64,000 nt of DNA from Massilia cavernae (lineage in GTDB: Bacteria > Pseudomonadota > Gammaproteobacteria > Burkholderiales > Burkholderiaceae_D): positions 1 through 64,000 of the forward strand of contig NZ_QYUP01000123.1 in the NCBI RefSeq assembly GCF_003590855.1. Direction: 5' to 3'. The first letter of the stretch is position 1; the number at the start of each line of letters is the position of its first letter. Of the stretch, positions 20,448 through 28,205 are shown one piece after another. Below the pieces are notes generated by a model. It worked only from the letters and a program-made list of their open reading frames with translations, made no database searches and had not been told where the DNA came from. The position numbers and the translations under genes were made by a program.

Positions 20448-21392
20448 TCAGCTAAGTTGTTTCCCCGGCCGCAGCAAGCGTTCCCCCACCGCGGAGTGAA
20501 CCGTGCTGCATAGTGCGTGGCGTTTACGCAGCTCCGAGCGCCGCTTGGATTCGACTTCCTCCAATGCCGGCGGAGGCAGGTCCCTGCACTCCAGTTCGAA
20601 ATCGCCATCCGGACGACGCACAGCGCCGAGTTCGGCCCACGCCTGGTCGTAGTCCGCCAGCACCTTTCCCTGGCGCAGCGCACCATGCACGACCCGGTTC
20701 GTATTGCCGACCAGATGCGCATGCGTGCATCCCAGGTCATGGCCGATCTGGCGCACCAGGCCGATCAACAGGTTTTTCGGCCGCAGTCCGTGCAGCGAAC
20801 GCGTGCAGGCGCGGATCAGTTCGGGAGCGACATCGCTTTTCGGACCCTGGATACACCCGACGAACACCACATGCTTGCCGATAGAACCGGAAAAGGAAAA
20901 TGCCAGCGAGTACACCAGCGCCCCTCCGGTGCGCAGTTGCAACACCAGCTCGCCTTCGCGCTCGAGCGGGGCGACGGCCCTCAGCCAGATTTCATAGGGC
21001 GTGCCGCATTTCCCCTCGAAGCAGGCCAGCAGGCTGCCCTCGCGTGCGGCTTCCAGCACCACGGCGTCGAGGCCGTACTCGATGACGAAGCGGTAGTGCT
21101 GCTCAAGGGCGGCAAGCCGGCGCTCCGGGCACAGCGTATTGGTCAGGTAGGGACGGTAGACTTTGTGCAGCAGGTGCGGCGCGGTGCACGCCAGCCTGCC
21201 CAGGAAGGGGTGGGAGTTGAGGATTCCCAGCCAGCGCCGGGTCAGTGACCGTTGCCAGTGCGCGCGCACGCTCAGCTTGAGCAATTCGCGCACGTAGGGC
21301 ACGCCCCGGCGGATGTGGGTGACGCCCATCCTGAGCGTCACCGCATTGTCCGCGCCATGCCATGACGGCACGGAACTCCAGAATCCTTGCAT
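20448..21392 (-). CDS. VirK/YbjX-family (DUF535) protein
   Basis: 314 residues matching the DUF535 pattern: an N-terminal basic region, LACTAPHLLHKVYRPYLT near 70, HYRFVIEYGL, FSGSIGKHVVFVGCIQGPK near 185, GLRPKNLLIGLVRQIG and NTNRVVHGALRQGK near 245, then ADYDQAWAELGA. Members (VirK of Shigella, YbjX of E. coli) are associated with envelope stress and antimicrobial-peptide tolerance, but the biochemical function is not established. The start is supported by AGGA upstream of ATG 21392. It lies 55 bases upstream of lhr on the same strand. Confidence 0.85.
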   Translation of the reverse strand: MQGFWSSVPSWHGADNAVTLRMGVTHIRRGVPYVRELLKLSVRAHWQRSLTRRWLGILNSHPFLGRLACTAPHLLHKVYRPYLTNTLCPERRLAALEQHYRFVIEYGLDAVVLEAAREGSLLACFEGKCGTPYEIWLRAVAPLEREGELVLQLRTGGALVYSLAFSFSGSIGKHVVFVGCIQGPKSDVAPELIRACTRSLHGLRPKNLLIGLVRQIGHDLGCTHAHLVGNTNRVVHGALRQGKVLADYDQAWAELGAVRRPDGDFELECRDLPPPALEEVESKRRSELRKRHALCSTVHSAVGERLLRPGKQLS

Positions 21393-21616
21393 TTCCTGTC
21401 TCCCTCAGGCGGCCTTTCCGGGGCAAGGCATCAGCCCGATCCCGTGCACGTAATGTCGCGCATGCCCGTATTTACACTTTACCCGATTTGCTTACAAAAT
21501 TGCAAGTTACCTGTCCTTTTTGAAACAATCAGCTTCCATATCGTGCGTAAGCAATCCGGGCGCATACTGTCAACATCCCGGTACGTCCCGTCGCGAACCA
21601 CCTTTAGTCTTGTGCA

Positions 21617-21633
21617 AAGGAGGAATGCCCATG
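21617..21633 (+). promoter_or_regulatory. Ribosome binding site deciding the DUF5996 start
   Basis: AAAGGAGG (21617-21623 region) lies 7 bases before ATG 21631 but only 1-2 bases before the in-frame ATG 21625, so 21631 is the start used. Confidence 0.7.
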
Positions 21634-22587
21634 AACCCCTCACCCGGCGTTTCCAGCAGCCATCCCTGGCCGCCATTGCCGTACAAGGAGTGGAAGGATA
21701 CCTGCGAGACCCTGCACCTGTGGTCGCAGATCGTCGGAAAGGTGCGGCTGGTGCAGTCGCCGTGGCTGAACCATTCCTGGCACGTTCCGTTCTACGTCAA
21801 CGCGCGCGGCATCACCACGTCGGCGATCCCCTACGGTGCGCGCAGTTTCGAAGTCCAGTTCGACTTCATCGACCATGTCCTCAGGATTTCCACCAGCGAC
21901 GGCGCGGTGCGGACCATGCCGCTGCAGCCGCAGGAAGTCGCCGATTTCTACCGCGATTTCCTGACCCATCTCGCGGAGCTCGAACTGATCGTCCGCATTA
22001 ACCCCAAGCCGAATGAGATGCCGGTCGCGATCCCGTTCGACGAAGACACAGTCCACGCATCCTACGACCGGGCCGCCGTCAGCCGCCTGTTCCAGGTGCT
22101 GCTCCTCTCGGACAAGGTAATGAAGGAATTCCGCGCCCGCTTCATCGGCAAGTGCAGCCCGGTTCACCTGTTCTGGGGCGGCTTCGACCTCGCCGTCACG
22201 CGCTTCTCGGGCGCGCGTGCGCCTGAACATCCCGGCGGCATCCCCAACTGCCCCGACTGGGTCACGCGTGAAGCCTATTCCCACGAAGTCAGCAGTTGCG
22301 GCTTCTGGCCGGGCAACGATGCGCTGCCGTTCCCGGTGTTCTACGCCTACGCCTATCCCGAACCGGCGGGCTTCAAGACAGCCGCGGTAAAGCCTGCCGA
22401 AGCCTATTACGAAACCAACTTCGGCGAGTTCGTGCTTCACTACGAAGCCGTGCAAAAGTCGGACAAGCCCGATGCGATGCTGCTCGACTTCTTCCAGAGC
22501 ACCTATGAGGCGGCAGCCGACCTTGGCAAGTGGAACCGCAGCGAACTCGAAGCCCAGGGAGGGCTGGTCGGCAGGGTGCCCAGATGA
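21631..22587 (+). CDS. DUF5996 family protein
   Basis: 318 residues from ATG 21631. The family signature is clear: PLPYKEWKDTCETLHLWSQIVGKVRL near the start, NHSWHVPFYVNARGI, EVQFDFIDHVL, SPVHLFWGGFDLAVTRFSG near 190 and the C-terminal NFGEFVLHYEAV. The protein is predicted to be cytoplasmic. DUF5996 members have no established function. Here the gene opens a run with PEP synthase; its TGA overlaps the ppsA start (ATGA, 22584-22587), so the two are co-translated, suggesting a role tied to PEP/pyruvate metabolism or its conditions of expression. Confidence 0.85.
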   Translation: MNPSPGVSSSHPWPPLPYKEWKDTCETLHLWSQIVGKVRLVQSPWLNHSWHVPFYVNARGITTSAIPYGARSFEVQFDFIDHVLRISTSDGAVRTMPLQPQEVADFYRDFLTHLAELELIVRINPKPNEMPVAIPFDEDTVHASYDRAAVSRLFQVLLLSDKVMKEFRARFIGKCSPVHLFWGGFDLAVTRFSGARAPEHPGGIPNCPDWVTREAYSHEVSSCGFWPGNDALPFPVFYAYAYPEPAGFKTAAVKPAEAYYETNFGEFVLHYEAVQKSDKPDAMLLDFFQSTYEAAADLGKWNRSELEAQGGLVGRVPR

Positions 22588-25010
22588 GCCAGCCCGATGA
22601 ATACATCCGATGGTTTTCAAGCCTGAGCATCGCGGATGTGCCGCTGGTCGGCGGCAAGAACGCTTCGCTGGGCGAGATGTACCGCGAACTGACGCCGCAG
22701 GGGGTAAGGGTGCCGAACGGCTTTGCCGTAACGGCTGAAGCCTACAAGACCACGCTCGACCAGGCTGCCGCATGGCCGGCCTTGCGGGAGGCGCTCGATG
22801 GCCTGAACGCGGCGGATGTCGACGACCTTGCCAGCCGCGCCCGCACCGCGCGCGAGCTGGTCTACAACGCGCCGCTGCCCGGCGCCGTGCGTACCCAGAT
22901 ACTGGAAGCCTACCGCCGCCTGGCCGCAGAATACGGCGACACCCTCACGGTCGCGGTGCGCAGTTCCGCCACCGCCGAGGACCTGCCCACGGCCAGCTTC
23001 GCGGGCCAGCATGAAACCTACCTCAACATCGCCGGCGAGGAACGCCTGCTCGACAGCGTACGCCAGTGCTTCGCCAGCCTGTTCAAGGACCGTGCGATCG
23101 CCTACCGGATCGAAAATGGCTTCGACCATTTCAAGGTTTTCCTGTCGGTGGGCGTCATGAAGATGGTGCGCTCCGACCTTGCGTCCAGCGGCGTGATCTT
23201 CTCGCTCGACACCGAGACGGGTTTCCGCGACGTGGTCTTCATCACCGGCGCCTACGGCCTGGGTGAGAACGTCGTGCAGGGTACGGTGGACCCGGACGAG
23301 TTCTATGTGTTCAAGCCCACGTTCAAGCAGGGACGCCGCACTGTGCTGCGGCGCAGCCTTGGCGGCAAGGAGATCATGATGGTGTACTCAGGCGCGGCCA
23401 CCGGCGACACCACGCGCAACGTCCCCACGCCGGAGGCCGACCGCCAGCACTTCTGCGTCAGCGACGATGAAGTCATGCAGCTGGCCGACGCCGCCATCCG
23501 CATCGAGGAGCACTACAGCGGCAAGGCAGGCCACCCGGTGCCGATGGACGTGGAATGGGCGAAGGACGGCATCGACGGGCAGCTCTACATGGTGCAGGCC
23601 CGCCCCGAAACGGTGGCGTCGCGCCAGTCCACCGCCATGCTCGACGAGTACCAGCTTGAGCGCAAGGACAAACCGCTGGCGTCAGGGCGGGCGGTTGGCA
23701 ACAAGGTCGCGGTCGGGAAGGCGCGCGTGATCAGCGACGTCGCCCACCTCAACGAATTCAAGCCTGGCGAGATCCTGGTGGCCGAAACCACCATGCCCGA
23801 CTGGGGCACGGTCATGAAGACGGCGGGCGGGGTCGTCACCAACCGTGGCGGGCGGACCTGCCACGCCGCCATCGTCGCGCGCGAGATCGGCGTGCCCGCC
23901 ATCGTCGGCTGCGGCAACGCCACAACGGAGATCAGGACCGGCGACGAAATCACCGTCTCCTGTGCCGAAGGCGATGTCGGAAGAGTCTACCCCGGCGCGA
24001 TTCCGTTCAAGGTCACCAGCACCGACCTCTCCACCCTGCAAATGCCGGCCACCCACATGATGGTCAACATCGGCAACCCGGAAACGGCCTTCAAGACGCG
24101 CTTCCTGCCCAACGACGGCGTCGGCCTGGCGCGCATGGAATTCATTGTGGCCGAATACATCAAGGTGCACCCGATGACGCTGGTGCATCCCGAACGCATC
24201 GACGACGTCGCGGTGCACGCCACAATCGACCTGTTGTCGCGCGCATACGCGTCACCTTCCGATTACTTCGTGCGCCAGCTGTCCGAAGGCGTCGGCACCA
24301 TCGCCGCTGCCTTCTATCCCAAGCCGGTCATCGTTCGCATGTCCGACTTCAAGACCAACGAATACGCCAGCCTGGTGGGCGGCGCATGGTTCGAACCGAA
24401 GGAAGAGAACCCGATGCTGGGCTTTCGCGGCGCCGCGCGCTACTCGCATCCGGCGTACGCCGAGGGTTTCGCGCTCGAATGCCGCGCCATGAAGCGGGTG
24501 CGCGAAGACATGGGCCTCACCAACGTGCGGCTGATGATCCCGTTCTGCCGCAGGGTCGGCGAGGCCGAGGACGTGCTGCAGGCGATGGCCGGGCACGGCC
24601 TGGCACGCGGCGAGAACGGGCTTGAAATATACATGATGTGCGAAATCCCCAACAACGTCATCCAGGTCGACGCCTTCGCCAAACTGTTCGACGGTTTTTC
24701 GATCGGCTCGAACGACCTTACCCAGCTGACGCTTGGCGTCGACCGCGATTCCGACATCGTGGCCTTCGACTTCGACGAGCGCGACCCCGGCGTGCTCGAT
24801 ATGATCCGCATGGCGATCGAAGGCGCCAAGCGCAACGGCCGCCATGTCGGCATCTGCGGCCAGGCGCCGTCCGACTATCCGGAAGTGGCGCGCTTCCTGG
24901 TGGAGCACGGCATCGACTCGATCAGCCTGAACCCGGATTCGATGATCCGCACCATCCGCGATGTGCTGGAAGTCGAGCGCAAGCTCAATATCGCGCCGCG
25001 CGCGAGTTAG
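22584..25010 (+). CDS. ppsA: Phosphoenolpyruvate synthase
   Basis: 808 residues. The N-terminal pyruvate/ATP-binding domain (LVGGKNASLGEMYREL, AVRSSATAEDLPTASFAGQHETYLN), the swivelling phosphohistidine domain with GGRTCHAAIVARE (His427) and the C-terminal PEP-binding barrel (ARMEFI, MIPFCRR, GSNDLTQLTLGVDRDS) are all complete. It converts pyruvate, ATP and water to PEP, AMP and phosphate for gluconeogenesis. The usual partner, a PEP synthase regulatory protein, is not adjacent; instead a CBS protein and a phosphofructokinase follow. ATG 22584 is chosen for its overlap with the previous stop and the family N-terminus. Confidence 0.95.
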   Translation: MSQPDEYIRWFSSLSIADVPLVGGKNASLGEMYRELTPQGVRVPNGFAVTAEAYKTTLDQAAAWPALREALDGLNAADVDDLASRARTARELVYNAPLPGAVRTQILEAYRRLAAEYGDTLTVAVRSSATAEDLPTASFAGQHETYLNIAGEERLLDSVRQCFASLFKDRAIAYRIENGFDHFKVFLSVGVMKMVRSDLASSGVIFSLDTETGFRDVVFITGAYGLGENVVQGTVDPDEFYVFKPTFKQGRRTVLRRSLGGKEIMMVYSGAATGDTTRNVPTPEADRQHFCVSDDEVMQLADAAIRIEEHYSGKAGHPVPMDVEWAKDGIDGQLYMVQARPETVASRQSTAMLDEYQLERKDKPLASGRAVGNKVAVGKARVISDVAHLNEFKPGEILVAETTMPDWGTVMKTAGGVVTNRGGRTCHAAIVAREIGVPAIVGCGNATTEIRTGDEITVSCAEGDVGRVYPGAIPFKVTSTDLSTLQMPATHMMVNIGNPETAFKTRFLPNDGVGLARMEFIVAEYIKVHPMTLVHPERIDDVAVHATIDLLSRAYASPSDYFVRQLSEGVGTIAAAFYPKPVIVRMSDFKTNEYASLVGGAWFEPKEENPMLGFRGAARYSHPAYAEGFALECRAMKRVREDMGLTNVRLMIPFCRRVGEAEDVLQAMAGHGLARGENGLEIYMMCEIPNNVIQVDAFAKLFDGFSIGSNDLTQLTLGVDRDSDIVAFDFDERDPGVLDMIRMAIEGAKRNGRHVGICGQAPSDYPEVARFLVEHGIDSISLNPDSMIRTIRDVLEVERKLNIAPRAS

Positions 25011-25019
25011 GAGAATGCG

Positions 25020-25400
25020 ATGGACAAGCCAATCTCAACCCTGATGTCACCCGACGTCACCACAGTGCGTGCCGACGACACCATCGAAGCGGTCGGCGCC
25101 ACGCTGCGCAGCAGCGGCCTGACCTTCGTGCCGGTGGTCGACGCACCGGGCGACACCGTGCTGGGCATCATCAGCGCCGAAGACATCGTGCGCTTCGAGG
25201 GCGCAAAGCGCGACCCGGCCAGCGTGCGCGCATGGGAGATCTGCAGCTACAAGCCGGTGGAAGTGACGGCGGATGCTTCGGCGTGCGACGTGGCGCGCCT
25301 GATGGTCGAACGCCAGGTGCACCATGTGGTGGTCATGGACGAGGACAGCCTGGTCGGCGTGGTGTCGTCGCTCGACTACGTGAAGGAGTTCATCAAGTGA
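25020..25400 (+). CDS. Two-CBS-domain protein
   Basis: 126 residues comprising two CBS motifs (about 1-60, ISTLMSPDVTTVRADDTIEAVG; and 65-125, ICSYKPVEVTADASACDVARLMVERQVHHVVVMDE). CBS pairs bind adenine nucleotides and act as energy sensors or allosteric modules. A good Shine-Dalgarno (AGGAG, 25009-25013) precedes ATG 25020. It lies 9 bases after ppsA and its stop overlaps the phosphofructokinase start (GTGA), so it may modulate either of these two opposing enzymes; this is inference from the gene order. Confidence 0.9.
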   Translation: MDKPISTLMSPDVTTVRADDTIEAVGATLRSSGLTFVPVVDAPGDTVLGIISAEDIVRFEGAKRDPASVRAWEICSYKPVEVTADASACDVARLMVERQVHHVVVMDEDSLVGVVSSLDYVKEFIK

Positions 25401-26518
25401 CCCGTATCGCGGTGCTGACAGGCGGCGGCGACGCGCCCGGGCTGAACGCGGTGATCCGGGCCGTGGTGCTGGCCGCGGAGGGCCTGGGCTGGGAATGCCA
25501 CGGCATCCGCGACGGCTTCAACGGCCTGCTGGCGCCGGCCACCTGCGTGGGCGCACCGGTGCAGCGCCTCACCGCCCACCACGTGCACGGCATCGGCCAC
25601 CTGGGCGGCACCATCCTCGGCAGCACCAACCAGGGCAACCCGCTGCGTTTTCCCACCCGCGCGGCCGACGGCGCCGTCACGGAAACCGACCGCTCGGACG
25701 AGGTGGTTGCGCTGTGCGGGCGGCACGGCTTCGACGCGCTGGTGGTAGCCGGAGGCGACGGCACGATGGGCATCGCCAACGCACTGCGCCAGAAGGGCAT
25801 GCGCGTGGTCGGCGTACCCAAGACCATCGACAACGACCTTGACCGCACCTTTTCCACCTTCGGATTCGACAGCGCCATCGGCTTTGCGACCGAATGCATC
25901 GACCGCCTGCACAGCACCGCCCACAGCCACCACCGCGTGATGGTCGTCGAGGTGATGGGACGCTACGCCGGCTGGATAGCGCTCCACGCCGGCATGGCGG
26001 GCGGCGCCCACGCCATCCTGATTCCCGAAATCCCGTTCGACCTCGACGCCGTCGCCGCCGCCATCCACGCGCGCGACAGCGCGGGCAGGGCGCATTCGAT
26101 CGTGGTGGTGGCCGAAGGCGCGCAAATGGCGGGCGGCGCGCGCGAAATCCAGGCGCCGGCCTCCGGCGGCCACGAGGAGCGGCTGGGCGGCATCGGCGCG
26201 CGCGTGACGGCCATGCTCGAACAGCGCACCGGCAAGGACTGCCGCTCGCTGGTGCTCGGCCACCTGCTGCGCGGCGGCAGCCCCTCCGCTTTCGATCGCG
26301 TGTGCGGCTCGCGCTTCGGCGCGGCGGCGGTTCGCGCGCTGGCGGCGGGCCATGACGGCGTCATGGTCGCGCTGGGCGAAGCCGGTATCAACCTGGTGCC
26401 GCTGGCTGAAGTGGTCGGCCGCAGCAGGCGGGTCCCGGTCGATGGCGACACCGTGCTGACCGCGCGCGAACTGGGCATCTGCATGGGCGATGTGCCGCCC
26501 GGATCCTCTGCTTCCTGA
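25397..26518 (+). CDS. 6-phosphofructokinase, GGDGT/PKTIDND type
   Basis: 373 residues from GTG 25397, which overlaps the CBS stop by four bases; the protein starts with LTGGGDAPGLNAVI. GGDGT at 119-123 has the Gly of ATP-using enzymes, while PKTIDND at 141-147 has the Lys seen in PPi-dependent and some ATP-dependent members, so the phosphoryl donor (ATP or PPi) cannot be fixed by sequence. The fructose-6-phosphate region (EVMGRYAGWIALHAGMAGG) is intact. Many betaproteobacteria lack Pfk and use the Entner-Doudoroff route, so its presence in one operon with PEP synthase is unusual. Confidence 0.9.
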   Translation: MTRIAVLTGGGDAPGLNAVIRAVVLAAEGLGWECHGIRDGFNGLLAPATCVGAPVQRLTAHHVHGIGHLGGTILGSTNQGNPLRFPTRAADGAVTETDRSDEVVALCGRHGFDALVVAGGDGTMGIANALRQKGMRVVGVPKTIDNDLDRTFSTFGFDSAIGFATECIDRLHSTAHSHHRVMVVEVMGRYAGWIALHAGMAGGAHAILIPEIPFDLDAVAAAIHARDSAGRAHSIVVVAEGAQMAGGAREIQAPASGGHEERLGGIGARVTAMLEQRTGKDCRSLVLGHLLRGGSPSAFDRVCGSRFGAAAVRALAAGHDGVMVALGEAGINLVPLAEVVGRSRRVPVDGDTVLTARELGICMGDVPPGSSAS

Positions 26519-26534
26519 CCGCGGCTGGGTGGCG

Positions 26535-26558
26535 ATGTATATCACGGCATGATATAGT
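26535..26558 (+). promoter_or_regulatory. Perfect palindromic operator upstream of the HPP-marR operon
   Basis: TATATCA-CGGCA-TGATATA (26538-26556) is a perfect 7-bp inverted repeat with a 5-base centre. A -10-like TATAGT (26553-26558) overlaps its right arm. It stands 14 bases before the HPP start. MarR-family proteins bind such AT-rich palindromes, and a marR gene is the last gene of this unit, so autoregulation is likely. Confidence 0.55.
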
Positions 26559-26569
26559 TGCTGTCTTTC

Positions 26570-27706
26570 ATGCCCGTGTTGTTACAAATGAATGATGTGA
26601 TGCTGTGGCTGAGGGGCTTTGTTCCCCAGCCAGTCCTTGCGCCCTGGCGCGAACGTGCGGTTGCCTGCCTTGGCGCCTGCGCCGGGTTGTTGTTCACCGC
26701 GTGGTTCAGCCGTTTGACCTTCGGCGAGGCCAATCCCTGGTTCATCGCGCCGATGGGCGCATCGGCGGTGCTGCTGTTCGCCGTACCGGCCAGCCCGCTG
26801 GCGCAGCCATGGTCCGTCATCGGCGGCAACCTGGTGTCGGCGTTGATCGGGGTGGCATGCGCCAGCCTGGTGCCGGACAAGTCCGCGGCTGCGGCACTGG
26901 CCGTGGCGCTGGCGATCTGCGCGATGTTCGCGCTGCGTTGCCTGCACCCGCCCGGCGGCGCCGTCGCCTTTACCGCCGTGATGGGCGGCCCGGCTGTTCA
27001 TGAGCTGGGTTACCGCTTCGCCCTGTCGCCGGTAACGGTCAATTCGCTGTTCCTGGTCGCCGCGGCACTGGTGCTCAACAACCTGTTGCGCCACCATCGC
27101 TATCCGCACCCGGCGTACCCGCCGGGCAACCGCCACGGCGCGACCGACCGCGCGCCGGCCGAGCGCCTCGGTTTCAACCGGGCTGACCTCGACGCCGCGC
27201 TGAAGGACCACGACGAACTGCTCGACGTCAGCGAGTACGACCTCGAACAGATCTTCCGCGACGTCGAACTGCGCGCCTGGCGCAGGCGTTCCGGCGGCGC
27301 GCGCTGCAAGGACATCATGGCGCGAGACGTGATCGTGGCGAGGCCGGAGATGACGCCCGCCGGCGCGTGGATGCTGCTCGACCGGCACGAACTGCGTGCG
27401 CTCCCAGTCGTGAACGAGCACAGGGAGATTGTCGGCATCATCACCTTGCGCGACCTGATCGCGTCGCCTGACGCCAATCCGCCGCAACTGGTGACGCAGC
27501 CCTTCGTATCCGACGTGATGTCGCGCGGCATGCAGGTCACCAGCCCGGAGCAGACCGTGGCCGAACTGGTGCCGCTGTTTTCGGACGAGGGCTTCCATCA
27601 CCTGCCCGTCGTCGACGCCAGCCGCCGGGTGGTCGGCATGGTCACGCAATCGGACATCATCGCGGCGATGTTCCGCGACAAACTTGAATCGGCGGGCCGC
27701 GCATGA
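26570..27706 (+). CDS. HPP-family membrane protein with two C-terminal CBS domains
   Basis: 378 residues from ATG 26570 (an internal ATG at 26588 is possible). An N-terminal HPP domain with four to five membrane helices (about 25-170) includes the family signature CLHPPGGAVAFTAVMGG near 130. After a polar linker, two CBS motifs follow (about 245-300 and 310-375: CKDIMARDVIVARPEMTP, VSDVMSRGMQVTSPEQTV). The HPP family includes nitrite transporters of chloroplasts and cyanobacteria; the bacterial HPP-CBS fusion has no established substrate. It overlaps the marR gene by four bases. Confidence 0.87.
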   Translation: MPVLLQMNDVMLWLRGFVPQPVLAPWRERAVACLGACAGLLFTAWFSRLTFGEANPWFIAPMGASAVLLFAVPASPLAQPWSVIGGNLVSALIGVACASLVPDKSAAAALAVALAICAMFALRCLHPPGGAVAFTAVMGGPAVHELGYRFALSPVTVNSLFLVAAALVLNNLLRHHRYPHPAYPPGNRHGATDRAPAERLGFNRADLDAALKDHDELLDVSEYDLEQIFRDVELRAWRRRSGGARCKDIMARDVIVARPEMTPAGAWMLLDRHELRALPVVNEHREIVGIITLRDLIASPDANPPQLVTQPFVSDVMSRGMQVTSPEQTVAELVPLFSDEGFHHLPVVDASRRVVGMVTQSDIIAAMFRDKLESAGRA

Positions 27707-28143
27707 CCGGCCCCCAGCTTCCCGCTGAACTGCGCAAGGGCGACTACGAGGCCCTGGCCGACTTCCGCTACCAGATCCGCCGCTACCTGCGCTTCAGCGA
27801 AACGATCAGCCACCAGCACGGCATCACGGTGCTGCAGTACCTGCTGCTGTTGCAGCTGAAGGGCTATCCCGGACGCGAATGGGCCACCATCGCGGAGCTG
27901 GCCGAGCGCCTGCAGGCGCACCACCACGGCGTGGTCACGCTGGTCACGCGCTGCGAAGAGGTGGGCCTGGTCGAACGGCGCAAGGGGGAAGGCGACCGGC
28001 GCGTGGTGCAAGTGGTGCTGCTGCCGAAGGGCGAAGAGCTGCTGGCCCGCCTCGCGCTGCTGCACCGGGAACAACTGCTCCACCTCGGCGACGAGCTCGC
28101 GGTCCCAAGTGCCGCGGTCTTCATGCAGGACGATAAGGCCTGA
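27703..28143 (+). CDS. MarR-family transcriptional regulator
   Basis: 146 residues with the MarR winged helix-turn-helix (about 45-115): QYLLLLQLKGYPGREWATIAELAERLQAHHHGVVTLVTRCEEVGLVERR, then the wing GEGDRRVVQVVLLPKGEELL. MarR dimers usually repress nearby genes and release DNA when they bind small aromatic or oxidising ligands. Its start overlaps the HPP stop (ATGA), so it is co-translated with the membrane protein and probably controls the palindromic site at 26538-26556. Confidence 0.9.
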   Translation: MTGPQLPAELRKGDYEALADFRYQIRRYLRFSETISHQHGITVLQYLLLLQLKGYPGREWATIAELAERLQAHHHGVVTLVTRCEEVGLVERRKGEGDRRVVQVVLLPKGEELLARLALLHREQLLHLGDELAVPSAAVFMQDDKA

Positions 28144-28205
28144 GCGGCGCAAGGATGGTCGCCCGCGCGCTAGAATGGACGGCGGCACCACTCGCTGGAG
28201 TACCC

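Noticed and set aside
20393-20740. N-terminal extension of Lhr upstream of 20392
   Set aside because: The extra 116 residues have no similarity to Lhr and overlap the end of the DUF535 gene; the family start MNKRAPFD is at 20392.
21470-21540. TTGC…GCAA pseudo-palindrome upstream of the DUF5996 gene as an FNR-type box
   Set aside because: Only four complementary bases per arm and no match to TTGAT-N4-ATCAA.
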